Source of the DNA: Craspedostauros australis
Lineage: Eukaryota; Bacillariophyta; Bacillariophyceae; Mastogloiales; Achnanthaceae
Length of the DNA: 64,000 nucleotides
Assembly (NCBI GenBank): GCA_026770025.1
Contig: JAMXDE010000035.1
Span: 616,141-680,140 of the forward strand
Direction: 5' to 3'
Positions 9,765-20,174 of this stretch are shown here, piece by piece. Position numbers and translations under genes: made by a program. Every line of letters begins with the position of its first letter. Within the stretch, counting starts at the first letter, position 1. The notes beneath the pieces were generated by a model that made no database searches, was not told where the DNA came from, and worked only from the letters and a program-made list of their open reading frames with translations.

Positions 9765-9779
9765 GATTAACAGTCGCAA
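9765..9779 (+). other. Primer-binding site of element B
   Basis: GATTAACAGTCGCAA immediately follows the 5' LTR. Its complement, TTGCGACTGTTAATC, has the form of a tRNA anticodon arm: stem, 7-nt loop CTGTTAA (anticodon GTT, Asn), and the first two bases of the 3' stem. This suggests a half-tRNA primer cut in the anticodon stem, as known for Drosophila copia with initiator tRNA-Met. Elements A and C have the same core. Confidence 0.55.
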
Positions 9780-11367
9780 GCATCTATCGTGAGAGTGAAC
9801 GGATACTGAAGTGCTGCGCATGCCCTGGTGACATCACGCTGTCCCCTTCCTTTGATTCCGGCCCAAGAAAGGCCCAACGCGTCCGTGACGACGGACCAAT
9901 TGCTCGTGTGTGCAGATTGCTACGTGCCGCCACACCCGCTTCGCCCTGCCAAAGTGCAGAAAGGCTCACCCACTGTTGCGAATATCGCAGGCGGAGTAAT
10001 TCTTCCCAACAAACCAAGTTCCGCACCACTGCGTTACTTACGATAGCTGGTCAGCTAAAAGACAAAGGTGTAAAAGCCCGTGAAGCAAGTCACACGTAAA
10101 CACTTGGCCTGGTCAGCATCGACAAAGGTGAAAGCCCGTGAAGCAAGACACACGTAAAAACTTGGAGCGTAAAGGCCCTCTGAAACCTATCGGCAGTCTC
10201 ATCGTGAGCTGTCGCGACCAGGTCAGTCGTTAACACTAAGTCTAAGCCGTACTTGCGATCGGTTAACGTCCTACGGGACGCAGAGATAACTGCTAACCAG
10301 ACTAGCGTCTGCCCTTGACTGGGGAAGAAACGTGATCGGTAGGAATACCGCGGAAGCAACCCGTAAAGCTAGCATTGTGCTGATAGCAATATCACACAAG
10401 TGAGTCTAACGACACCGGAAGGCAGGTATACGCTGGACGAAAACGCGAGTGGTGGAACCAGGTGAATTAAAGCGACTGCTGGCACCTGGGGGGCACCGCG
10501 CTCATTAGCGTGCAAAATCCTGTTAGCATCAGGTACATCGGGCAAGCTGCTGCCAGATCTAAAACACGTATAGCAAGCTGATCCGTGGCACTCAAAGGAG
10601 GCACGGATTGGATCGAAGGTCCAACTGGGTGAAACCAAAGGTGCACCACATCCTAGTGGAGCACAGCTGAACAAGCGCAAGAATACAGCGTTCGGGGAGA
10701 CGAAATCCGAACGGGCAGGGCCATCCAACGCGCAATCCATCCGCGACGTTTCATCGTTTCAAGACCAACAAACCAAACAATCGTTCCATCAACAACAGCC
10801 ATTTGCGCTCAGTCCACCTTCTGATTGGCTGTGAATTCCTTCGGTTCGCACAATCACTGGCGCGTCACATCGGTTCACAACTCCTTCGCTATCCCAGTCA
10901 TTCATCCGAGTTCGGGTCGCGCGCCAACACATCGCCCAAACGGGAAATTCACACGGTCCTGACTGACATTTTTCCATCGGTCATACTTCGCCTCGGATTA
11001 AGCACGGTCATCTTCGCATTCATCAATCGGGAAATTCACACGGTCCCGTCTGGCCTTCCATCCGTCAGTCAGTCACAATTCGAGACATCGCGCACGGATT
11101 AACCGCAGTCCACTCGTGACATCATACCACAGCTGACGCCTTCGCCATCACTGGCGCTTTGCATCCGGCACCACTTCCATTCCCGACGAATTCCGACAAG
11201 CGCAGAAATCCACCGTCACATCCCAGCGAACGCTTCGACATCACAGCGGACGGCGCAGTCATTTCCAAGTGTGACCACTTTCCTGGGAGCTGCGGGAATT
11301 TACTCGTCCGATAAAATAGCAACAAATCCGGACCAACAACCGCCTCCTCGCAACACTCAACAACACG
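9780..11367 (+). other. Long 5' leader of element B
   Basis: About 1.6 kb between the primer-binding site and the gag ATG without a convincing gene. It holds two imperfect tandem copies of a segment of about 55 bp (10,050-10,165; shared GACAAAGGTG and AAAGCCCGTGAAGCAAG) and a repeated CGGGAAATTCACACGGTCC at about 10,938 and 11,027. The leader is conserved in element C (39,732-41,320), so it probably holds packaging or translation signals. Confidence 0.5.
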
Positions 11368-14300
11368 ATGCCCGATCCACTCCCAATCAACGACACCATC
11401 CTCAAGCACGTCCTCGGCGTTCTCGGATATGACGACTCGTCTACTGAATGGCTTATCTTGCACACCGAAGAGATCCGAACCATCATGGATTTCGCTTCGC
11501 TCCATCGCGAAGACATGCTCGATATGAACGCCACCATCCAGGTGCCTGATCCAGAACCCGACTACGTAGCCCAACTGTCTAAGGTAGCAATCCGGAAATT
11601 CACCAATGCCATTGGCTGGTTCAGCGTTCAACCTAATCCCACTGCAGAGACATGGCGGGAACTCAAGCAAGCTTCATACATGGAGTATGTCGCCCGGACG
11701 TTCACACCCTCGCCCGCATCCTCAGCCGCCATGCCTGACGGAACCACCAGCGCATTCCCCTTCGAACCAACGAAAACCGAACCGACGGAGAAGACCGGGC
11801 GCGACCTTGCCGCAGATTTCAACCGCAGCATTAAGCGTAACAATAGTGACTATCCCAAGTTGTCTGATGACAAGTACTTCGCTACATTCCATCGTCGTCT
11901 GCGTGCCACTGCTGCTGCTCATGGCATCTCCAAAGTTATCGATGTTGACTACACCCCGCCCGATGAACAAGCCGAGCTCTTCAAAGTGCAGTCCACCTTC
12001 CTGTTCAACGTGTTTGTATCCAACCTGCAGACCACGAAGAGTAGGAAGTGTGTCACGCCGTACGAGTCGATCTGTGATGGGCAAGCCGTCTACTGCATGC
12101 TGGTTCGCGAGTACACCACCGGTGCTACTGCCGTCAACACCATCCGACGAATCCGCGACGACATCATCAAGTTCAAGCTGGACAAGCAGTGGCGCAAGAC
12201 TCGTGAGCAGTTCCTGGACCTGTGGCAACACAAGGTGCACGAGCTTGAGGCATTGCGTGATGACCCGATCGACGACGCAACGAAGAAGGAGTGGTTGACC
12301 AACGCCATCGAGGCCGACAAGGCTCTGTACCAGTCTATCTTCCAGACTGACTACCTGCAGACCGCGATCCTGGCCTACACACCCGGCACGTCGGCGACCA
12401 CCATGGAATTCGACACCCTCGTGGAGCTCGTTCGATCCTACGCTGTGCAACTCGACGGCCATGACGCCAGCAAACCGAAGCCACAACGCCAGGCCAACAA
12501 CTCCAAACAGCAGAAGCAGAGAGAGAAAGGCAAGGACGAAGGACCCAACCTCTGGAAGCCCAACAAGGACTACAGCAAGGAGACGCGAGAGCGGCTGCCG
12601 CGTGAGGAGTTCAAGAAGCTGACAGACAAGCAGCGCAAAGACTTCCTCAAAGCTCGACGTGCCAACTCAGGCCGCGGCAAGAGTGACAACTCACAGCGTT
12701 CCGCCAACAACACCAACCGCAATGGCTCCACATCCAACCAGAACGACCAACAGGACACCCAGACCAACGACAATGGTAGTAACAATAACGAACCTAGTTC
12801 TACCGCTGGAACAGCAATCAACCGTATGCTTTCCAATGCCATGTCTAGCGCGTCCGGGAGCCCGCCGGCTACCCTCGTCATTGACGGTCGCACCTACACC
12901 CTGTCTCACACAAACGTATCGTACAAGTTCAACAACGCGAACGTGACCGTGCAAGGCGCATTGGTGGATGGAGGTGCTAACGGCGGTCTCGTTGGTGAGG
13001 ACATGCTGGTGATGGAGTCCACGTCCAACCGTGCTGATGTTTCCGGAATCGGCGACACAGAGATCAAGGATCTCGCGCTGGTCACCGCCACCGCTGTCAT
13101 CCAGACCGCCTCAGGACCGGTGATCGGTTGGTTCCATCAGTACGCCAACTACGGGAAAGGGCGCACCATCCATTCTGCCAATCAACTCGCAGCGTTTGGA
13201 TTGGATGTCAATGAGCGACCCAAGAACCTCCCTGGCGGTCGGCAAACCATCGTCACGCCAGACGGATTCATCATCCCGCTCACCGTGCGTCAAGGCCTCG
13301 CATACATGGACATGCACAAGCCAACTCAGGCAGAGCTGGACGATCTGCCACACGTGTTCTTCACTTCCGACCAAGAATGGGACCCATCTGTCCTGGACGG
13401 GGAGGCTGATCTGGACAACATTCCCGCAACCGAACGCGGCGAAGGCGACGACAACGACATCGACATCACCATCTCCAAGTGCGTTCAGTACGTTCAATCC
13501 GCTGCAACGCTCGGGGATGGGGAGAAGGCAACCAAGGCCGGACCACGCAACATCGTGGGTAAAGCGCCCAATTTCCATGCGCTACGGCCGTACTTCGGGT
13601 GGATTCCAGCAGACCGCGTGCGTGACACTCTTGCATGTACTACCCAGTGGTATCGCATGTCTGAGCGTTACCCCATGCGTAAGCACTATAAGTCTAGATT
13701 CCCCGCAGCCAATGTCAACCGACTACACGATGTTGTTTCCATGGACACGTTGTTCTCCGACACGCCTGCTCACCATGACGGAGTCCCCGGACACGGTGGA
13801 TGTACCATGGTACAGGTGTTTGTAGGATCCAACACGCGCCTCACAGCGGCGTACCCTCTGGCAAGCGAATCCCATGTTCCCCATGTTGTGCAAGACTTCA
13901 TTCGGGAGCATGGTGCCATGGACGTGTTGATGTCCGACAACGCCACAGCGCAGATCGGAGGCAAGATGAAGGACATCCTCCGGCAGTACTGCATCGCGGA
14001 CCACCAGTCCGAGCCACACCACCAACATCAGAATCCTGTCGAGCGACGCATCCAGGATGTGAAGCGCACCACCAACGGCATCATGGACAGAACTGGCACT
14101 CCTGCCAGGTTCTGGCTCATCTGCACCCTGTATGTCGTGGGACTGCTCAACCATCTGTCACAGTCCACGGCTGGCCACATCACGCCCATCCAAGCCGCCA
14201 CAGGCCAGCGCCCTGATGTCAGCAAGTACCTCAGCTTCCACTGGTGGGAGCCAGTGTACTACAAGGTCGGGGACGCTGCCTTCCCAGGTACCACGCAAGA

Positions 14301-15078
14301 ACGGCGTGGACGCTGGGCTGGACCATGCGAACACAAGGGTGATGAACTGACGTTCTGGGTACTAGATGACGCAACGCAACGGCTGTTGCCACGCTCCAGC
14401 ATCCGACGTGTGTCTGATGACGCGCGAAACCTTCGGGCAGACTACCCCCTGCCTGCTTCTGGGGAGGATGGTGACGTGGATGACGAAGCTAGCGAAAGCG
14501 GAAATCCAGAAGACCTCGATAGTGACAGCACGCCTAAACCTAGACAACCCGTTGTGCATGCACTATCTGACCTGGTAGCCACATCACATGGAGAATCAGA
14601 TCCTGGTGTAGTCAAAGTCCCCAAATTCAGTCCTGACGAGTTGCTCGGATTGACCTTCCTTCATCAACAGGATGGTCTCAAGTGGAGAGCTCGAGTGATC
14701 CGCAAGATCAAGGACGGAGACGCAGCCAACCATGACAACATCAAGATGCTCATCGCATACGGCGACGACGACACCGAAGAGCTCATCGCGTACACGGATC
14801 TGGCCGACATCATCGAGCAACAACACGAACAGGAGATTGGCGACGGGGAGATGTGCGTTTTCAAAGCCATCACCGGTCATGAAGGTCCATTCCACTCCAT
14901 TCCACTCCAGTCACAGCAAGTACAACGGCTCCTCCTACAACGTAAAGGTACAATGGGAGGATGGCAGTGTGACAATGGAACCGCTGGACGTGATAGCCAA
15001 GGACGATCCTGTCTCATGCGCGAAGTATGCCGCAGACAACAACCTCCTTGGTCTGCCTGGCAGGAAAAGATTCCGTAA
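11368..15078 (+). CDS. Element B gag-protease-integrase polyprotein, truncated by frameshift
   Basis: 1,236 codons from ATG. Gag occupies about residues 1-520 with a hydrophilic Q/N-rich linker and no CCHC knuckle. The protease motif is GALVDGGANGGLVG near residue 533 (Asp-Gly-Gly). A pre-integrase region follows, then the integrase core: VVSMDTLFSD near 790, LMSDNATAQIGG near 854 and HQNPVERRIQD near 891. A Tudor/chromo-like segment (LLGLTFLHQQDGLKWRARVI) lies near 1,090. After about residue 1,175 the sequence departs from element C because of a 10-bp duplication, and the last 55 or so residues are out of frame. The rest of pol continues in the next entry. Confidence 0.9.
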   Translation: MPDPLPINDTILKHVLGVLGYDDSSTEWLILHTEEIRTIMDFASLHREDMLDMNATIQVPDPEPDYVAQLSKVAIRKFTNAIGWFSVQPNPTAETWRELKQASYMEYVARTFTPSPASSAAMPDGTTSAFPFEPTKTEPTEKTGRDLAADFNRSIKRNNSDYPKLSDDKYFATFHRRLRATAAAHGISKVIDVDYTPPDEQAELFKVQSTFLFNVFVSNLQTTKSRKCVTPYESICDGQAVYCMLVREYTTGATAVNTIRRIRDDIIKFKLDKQWRKTREQFLDLWQHKVHELEALRDDPIDDATKKEWLTNAIEADKALYQSIFQTDYLQTAILAYTPGTSATTMEFDTLVELVRSYAVQLDGHDASKPKPQRQANNSKQQKQREKGKDEGPNLWKPNKDYSKETRERLPREEFKKLTDKQRKDFLKARRANSGRGKSDNSQRSANNTNRNGSTSNQNDQQDTQTNDNGSNNNEPSSTAGTAINRMLSNAMSSASGSPPATLVIDGRTYTLSHTNVSYKFNNANVTVQGALVDGGANGGLVGEDMLVMESTSNRADVSGIGDTEIKDLALVTATAVIQTASGPVIGWFHQYANYGKGRTIHSANQLAAFGLDVNERPKNLPGGRQTIVTPDGFIIPLTVRQGLAYMDMHKPTQAELDDLPHVFFTSDQEWDPSVLDGEADLDNIPATERGEGDDNDIDITISKCVQYVQSAATLGDGEKATKAGPRNIVGKAPNFHALRPYFGWIPADRVRDTLACTTQWYRMSERYPMRKHYKSRFPAANVNRLHDVVSMDTLFSDTPAHHDGVPGHGGCTMVQVFVGSNTRLTAAYPLASESHVPHVVQDFIREHGAMDVLMSDNATAQIGGKMKDILRQYCIADHQSEPHHQHQNPVERRIQDVKRTTNGIMDRTGTPARFWLICTLYVVGLLNHLSQSTAGHITPIQAATGQRPDVSKYLSFHWWEPVYYKVGDAAFPGTTQERRGRWAGPCEHKGDELTFWVLDDATQRLLPRSSIRRVSDDARNLRADYPLPASGEDGDVDDEASESGNPEDLDSDSTPKPRQPVVHALSDLVATSHGESDPGVVKVPKFSPDELLGLTFLHQQDGLKWRARVIRKIKDGDAANHDNIKMLIAYGDDDTEELIAYTDLADIIEQQHEQEIGDGEMCVFKAITGHEGPFHSIPLQSQQVQRLLLQRKGTMGGWQCDNGTAGRDSQGRSCLMREVCRRQQPPWSAWQEKIP

Positions 15079-16843
15079 ATTAGCAAAGAGAAAGAAGAAA
15101 CTCAATCGTCTTATCAATGCTGGCAAACGCAAAACACGTGCACAAGGTCCTATCTTCAAGTTTGGTGTTCAAGTTCCACGCAACGGAAAAGAAGCACGCC
15201 AACTTGACGAGAAGAACGGCAACTCCAAGTGGGTAGACGCTGAGAGAAAAGAAATGGATCAGCTCCACGAGTATGGCACGTTCAAGGATCTCGGAAAGAA
15301 CGCTCGGAAACCAGATGGATACAAGCAGATCAAGCTCCTCTGGGTGTACGACGTGAAACACGACCTTCGACACAAGGCAAGATGCGTAGCAGGAGGGCAC
15401 TTAACGGATCCATGCAAAGATATGGCATATGCTGGAGTAGTCAATCTCAGATCATTCAGGATTGCGCTGCTGGCCGCAGAACTCAACAACCTCAAGCCCA
15501 TGGTGGGTGACATTGGTAACGCCTATCTAGAAGCATACACAAAAGAAAAGATCTGTTTTGTAGCTGGTCCTGAGTTCCAAGAGTTTGCTGGTCACATGAT
15601 GATCATTGTGAAAGCGCTCTACGGACTGCGCACGTCTGGTGCTCGATTCCACGAGTCTCTGGCCGACACACTCCGTGACATGAAGTTCTTTCAGTGCAAA
15701 GCTGACCCGGATGTGTGGATGAGGGATGCTGGTAGATGCTGGGAATACATCTGTGTGTACGTAGATGATCTGATGGCCGTCATGGAAGACCCACAGTCAT
15801 TCTTCGACACGCTCATCAACAAGTACAAGTACAAGTTGAAAGGTGTAGGACCAATCAAGTATCACCTCGGCGCAGACTTCGACCGAGACAAAGACGGAAC
15901 CCTGACTATGAGCCCGCAATCCTACATCAAACGGATGCTGGCGAATTACGAACAGGTGCATGGGGAGCTTCCACGGACCTACACCAGTCCCATGGAACAC
16001 AACGATGCCCCAGAGCTAGACACATCATGCGAACTAAACCCTGTAGAGACCAGACAGTTCCAATCACTCATCGGCGCCCTTCAATGGTGCATCACATTGG
16101 GACGGTTTGATATTGCTGCAGCTGTGATGACTTTGTCTAGATTCAGAACTCAACCCAGGATTGGTCACATGGACCGCGCTAAACGTGTGTATGGATACCT
16201 CCGAAAGCGTTCTGATGCCGCCATCAGGTTCAGAACAGGAATTCCAGATCACGAGCGCTACTTTGAGATCCCTGACCATGAATGGATGTACTCTGTGTAT
16301 GGTGACGACGAAGAGGAAACCGCAGACGACGATCCAACACCCAAAGGCAAGGCGGTTCGTATGACGACGTTTGTAGATGCCAACCTCATGCACTGCAAAG
16401 TGACTGGCAAATCTGCAACTGGTGTTCTCCATCTGCTCAACCAGACACCCATGGAATGGTTCAGCAAGCGCCAGACTACAGTCGAGACTGCAACCTATGG
16501 ATCGGAATTCGTCGCGGCAAGACAGGCAACAGAGCAAGTGATTGCCATGCGCCTCACTATTCGTGCAATGGGAATTCCGCTGGACGGACCCGCCTGGATG
16601 TTCGGAGACAACCAGAGCGTGATCACATCCTCCACCATCCCAAACAGTGTGTTATCCAAACGACACAACGCATTGGCGTACCACCGCGTGCGTGCCGCAG
16701 TAGCTGCGAAGATCCTGCATTTCTGCAAGATAGACGGAACAGAAAACGTAGCCGACGTCATGACCAAGTTCCTTCCATGGGCGAAGTACTGGCCGTTAGT
16801 GAGGCCGCTTCTATTTTGGAAAGGAGAGACTCTGGGTGGATGA
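14732..16843 (+). CDS. Element B reverse transcriptase-RNase H frame
   Basis: The pol frame downstream of the frameshift; useful sequence begins at about 14,907 (SHSKYNGSSYNVKVQWEDGS), and earlier codons are the wrong frame of the integrase region. RT motifs: DLRHKARCVAGGHLT, VGDIGNAYLEAYT, ALYGLRTSGARFHE and the catalytic VYVDDLMAVME near 15,760. RNase H: TFVDANLMHCK, ETATYGSEFVAAR, MFGDNQSVITSS, AYHRVRAAVAA and NVADVMTKFL. The frame ends just before the polypurine tract. In element C the whole polyprotein is one frame, so this is a mutation here and not programmed frameshifting. Confidence 0.9.
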   Translation: MTTSRCSSHTATTTPKSSSRTRIWPTSSSNNTNRRLATGRCAFSKPSPVMKVHSTPFHSSHSKYNGSSYNVKVQWEDGSVTMEPLDVIAKDDPVSCAKYAADNNLLGLPGRKRFRKLAKRKKKLNRLINAGKRKTRAQGPIFKFGVQVPRNGKEARQLDEKNGNSKWVDAERKEMDQLHEYGTFKDLGKNARKPDGYKQIKLLWVYDVKHDLRHKARCVAGGHLTDPCKDMAYAGVVNLRSFRIALLAAELNNLKPMVGDIGNAYLEAYTKEKICFVAGPEFQEFAGHMMIIVKALYGLRTSGARFHESLADTLRDMKFFQCKADPDVWMRDAGRCWEYICVYVDDLMAVMEDPQSFFDTLINKYKYKLKGVGPIKYHLGADFDRDKDGTLTMSPQSYIKRMLANYEQVHGELPRTYTSPMEHNDAPELDTSCELNPVETRQFQSLIGALQWCITLGRFDIAAAVMTLSRFRTQPRIGHMDRAKRVYGYLRKRSDAAIRFRTGIPDHERYFEIPDHEWMYSVYGDDEEETADDDPTPKGKAVRMTTFVDANLMHCKVTGKSATGVLHLLNQTPMEWFSKRQTTVETATYGSEFVAARQATEQVIAMRLTIRAMGIPLDGPAWMFGDNQSVITSSTIPNSVLSKRHNALAYHRVRAAVAAKILHFCKIDGTENVADVMTKFLPWAKYWPLVRPLLFWKGETLGG
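14887..14906 (+). repeat. 10-bp tandem duplication breaking element B pol
   Basis: CCATTCCACT occurs twice in tandem here but once in the homologous place in element C (about 36,210, minus). The extra 10 bp shifts the frame between integrase and RT. Confidence 0.85.
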
Positions 16844-16859
16844 CAAGACTCCCGACTAT

Positions 16860-16866
16860 AGGGGAG
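16860..16866 (+). other. Polypurine tract of element B
   Basis: AGGGGAG directly before the 3' LTR; the same sequence is present in element C (minus strand, 26,385-26,391). Confidence 0.75.
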
Positions 16867-17570
16867 TATCAACATCTAGATCGAAATTAGGTACCCGTCT
16901 CCCATGACTGAAACGTGATTCACTATTTTTTGATTCGACTCGATTTTGAGAGTATAGTCGAGTGAGTCTTGATACACGATTGAGATTCAGTCACTACTGT
17001 CATCGAATCTGACGTAGGCACTGACATCATCGTATGACGTCAGAGGATCGGTCATTGTGATCCTCGGAATCGAGATTATATTTTAGTCATGGTATGCTGA
17101 CCTGTCTAGCCTAGCCGAGTGCATCATCGAGCACGTGGCAACAACATTTAGGATCCAGAACAACATTGTCAGAGGTGATGCATGCACCTCGTCGACGTAG
17201 ACGGATCAATCCATATATGATCAAACAGATATCAAGATTAGGCAAGACCAGGAGAGATGAAGAAAGACCCAAGGGCGAGAATAACACGGGATATCGTGTA
17301 AATCAACATGCCATCTTGGGCAATGTTTTAGGAAAGACTGCGAGATACAACACGAGGTAATCAAGCAGCACGTGCATTAGGCACCATCATTAGAAATAGG
17401 AGATCATCATCTCATAATCCAAACTCAATCATCAATTGACACACTAACTTAGCAACAACAACATACACCAAACATCTCCAACTTCACCTATTGGATTGAT
17501 CACCCAGGCGGCGTAGTAAGTGCAGTGTTTGGTGCTCCCCTCTTGTCCTGTGTGTAATTGCTGATTATCA
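16867..17570 (+). repeat. 3' LTR of element B
   Basis: 704-bp direct repeat of 9,061-9,764 with about two substitutions; followed by the AAGAT target duplication at 17,571-17,575. Confidence 0.95.
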
Positions 17571-17575
17571 AAGAT
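17571..17575. repeat. Target-site duplication of element B (right)
   Basis: AAGAT, identical to 9,056-9,060; it lies inside the gag frame of element A. Confidence 0.9.
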
Positions 17576-20128
17576 GGCATTAATGACCATCTCGGTATTG
17601 GATTCACCTTGATCTTGGTTCGCTTCGGCGGTTGTCTTGAAGATCCTGCGTTTGCCGGACCTTGATCCCCGCTGGGTGTTGGCTACCGCATTGTCTCTGG
17701 CGGACTCGGAGATGAGGTACATGCAGGTGGCTCCCATCGACTGCATGTCTGGGCTTCGCTCGATGCTCCTGACCATGGTACGAACGTTGATGTCGTCGCA
17801 ACCGATGAGGTGATTGAGGAGCGTGCGGCGTTGTTGCGCGTCGGAGACTTGTTGATCCGGATTGGTCGCAAGGAAATTCACGTTCGCGAATATCTCCTGG
17901 ATTTCCTTCACGTAGGATCCCAGGTCCTGTCTGCTGGGGTTGAAGTCGTGTACCCTCTTCATCAGAGAGTCGACCTCCATTCCTCGGATCCAGTCGTTAT
18001 CGTAGGTATTGAGGAGTTCATTCCAGAATAGGATACCGTCCTCGGTGAGGAGTCCTCTGGTGGCGAGTCCATGTGCTGGGCCGCCGGCGAAGACGGAGTA
18101 TAGTCCCGCGAATAGGGTCCTGACGTCGCTCGCGACCTGTTCTGGCGAGGTGGTTGTTGGCACTCCTGTCACCGGGTCGATGTGGTCCTTGATCGCGTGG
18201 ATTCCTTGGGAATGGTATCGGTGCCGGAACTGGTCGTTGATCAGGTACGCCATGTCATTTCCAAGGAGGTGAGCATGGATTTGGTGTTTCACCACTTGAA
18301 AGGATGCCGCATCACTCGTGAATTTGACGGAGTCAGGGATGGGGCGTCGCTTCGTTAGCTTGACCTGGGCGACTGGTGGTTCGCTGCGGGTGGATCCTCG
18401 ATGGGGTGCATACCCGGGTTCGTGTTGCCCGTGTGGGGTGTTCGGGCCCATGTTGCGTGGGTCATGTCTTCCGAAACCTCCATTGGGATCGGTTGGGCGG
18501 TACCCATACGCGGGTGGTCGAGGTGGATACCCGGGGTGAGGGTGTCCAACGGGGGTGAAGGCTCCTTGTGGCATTGGGAAACCTCCGGCTCCATGGGGAA
18601 AATGGCCCATGGGGATGGGGATTCCAATGGGCGGGAATCCTCCTGGGTGGGTTCCGTGGTACATCGGAATCGGTGGGCCATGAGGGAGTTGGTTTCCCAT
18701 GTTAGGGGGATGCCCATACGGGTTGCCGCCGTGGTGTCCATGGTTAATTGGAGGTCCATGGTTGTCACGATGCGGACGGCTTGTCCCATGGTTCGCGGGT
18801 GGGTTACTGGCAGGGTTTCGGTTCACAGGTTCGTGCCCGTTGTTGCCTCGATAGTTACTCACGCCATGTGAGGCTGGTGTATCCGCGGTACCGTGGTAGG
18901 GATGCGGGTTCCGATTGTGGGGTGGATGGTTCCCGTCATTCCCTGGGTAGCTCATCCGGGGTGGGTTGGTACCTCCTGGGCCTCCGGTGGTCGTTTCGGG
19001 GGCGAAGGTTACTACCTTGGCGCCGGTTGGGTTGCGGTTGTAGTCGCCGATCGTCGCAGGGTCTACGTTGGGGAAAAGTCGGTTCCGTCCTGTGGGACCG
19101 CGGTTGTCGGGTGCGTCTACGGTATCGTCGTTACCAGGGTGTTGGTCGTAATCGGTGCCTGGTTCGGTGTCTTCGTTGGGCAGAGTGGTACCACGGGTGT
19201 CGATGATTACTGGTGACATGTTTTGTGATCCTTGCTTGGCGATGCTGGAGAGTTGGGTTTCGTTCTGGAAGTCGGGTGGGGTACGGTGCGGGGTGTTCCC
19301 ACCGAGCATGAGGGAGAGCCCAGATGGGGTTCCTCCTGGGTGGCTGTCGTTGTCGCGTCCGGTTCTATGGGTAGATGCTTCTGACCCAGATGAGATGCTG
19401 GTCGCGGATGCGTTGGAGAGTGCCTTCTTATGTTCCCCGATGGCATGCAACCACGCTTGGTTGTGGTGGCGTTTGCCGCATCGTTCGGAACGGCAGAAGT
19501 CTGCCATAGCTTTGGCGGTGGTGGCTGTGTCGGCGAACATCGCGTCAAGGGTGGATTCGAGAGTGGATTCGTCCTCAACTTCGATGGATCTGACCCATTC
19601 TCCGATGTGGTAGATGAGGAGTCCTGTCTCGTAGTTCCTTGCAACGTCGTCCGGGTGCTTGAGGTTGAACATGATTAGAGCCGGGTTCATGTCGGTGGCT
19701 TCTTCATGGATGGTGATCAGCAGTTGGGAGATGGTCTTCTCTTCTGCAAGGGTCTTGGCTGGAAAGAGATCAAAGATCATGGCGGTTTCGATGCTGATCC
19801 AAAACTCTTGCTTGAGTTCCGTGAACGCGTTCCAGGTAGTCTTGTGGACGTGGCGCACGATTTCGGCTTCGTTGGTTCTTTCCTTTCGATTCCATGCATC
19901 CACGATGATGGGGTGTAGGAAGGTAACCTCGATGAAGTCGACTCCGATCTCCTCGAAGGAGAGCGAAGATGGCCCAGTCGTTGGGTAGCCTGGCGTGCCA
20001 TCAAGGATGGCAGAGAGGCTTGGGTCCTTCGGGTCCACAGGGACGGTCTCGAAGGCTTCGTTCCTGTCTCCTGGGCTCCTTTTGGGAGGTGGCCGGTTGG
20101 AGGCTTGGAGGCGTTGGGTGACGGTCAT
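17571..20128 (-). CDS. Element A gag, N-terminal part
   Basis: The frame starts at ATG 20,128, only about 45 nt from the 5' LTR, and runs about 852 codons to the insertion point of B, where it continues at 9,060. It begins MTVTQRLQAS and has a helical N-terminal region. A long Gly/Pro/His/Asn-rich stretch (about residues 390-600; repeated NHG, PHG and GHP motifs) follows, then a helical retrotransposon-gag-like region (RTLFAGLYSVFAGG, LGSYVKEIQEIFANVNF) in the last 250 residues. The low-complexity middle is much longer than in ordinary Copia gag. No zinc knuckle is seen. The role is assembly of the retroelement particle by family inference. Confidence 0.8.
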
Positions 20129-20158
20129 CTTGCAGAGGTCTAAGAGCTTGACAATCTT

Positions 20159-20173
20159 TTGCAACTGTTAATC
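20159..20173 (-). other. Primer-binding site of element A
   Basis: On the minus strand GATTAACAGTTGCAA lies one base inside the 5' LTR, differing from the site of B and C by one base. The same tRNA-Asn anticodon-arm interpretation applies. Confidence 0.5.
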
Positions 20174-20174
20174 G

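Larger units (their letters stand above)
9061..17570 (+). mobile_element. Element B: Copia-like LTR retrotransposon inserted in element A
   Basis: An 8,510-bp element with 704-bp LTRs differing at only about two positions, flanked by 5-bp duplications AAGAT. It carries a primer-binding site, a leader of about 1.6 kb, a gag-pol frame and a polypurine tract. It interrupts A's gag-pol reading frame in the opposite orientation; deleting B plus one AAGAT restores A's frame. It belongs to the same family as element C (25,677-42,042), whose length without its own insert is about 8.5 kb. Its polyprotein is broken by a 10-bp duplication at about 14,887-14,906, so this copy is probably non-autonomous despite its youth. 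Confidence 0.95.

Noticed and set aside
11722-12486. Long antisense frames opposite gag-pol of B and C (also 53,082-53,561 and 20,927-21,565)
   Set aside because: They mirror codon bias of the real genes on the other strand and have no recognisable domain.
14860-14910. Programmed ribosomal frameshift between integrase and RT in element B
   Set aside because: Element C reads through the same region in one frame; the shift in B is caused by a 10-bp duplication.
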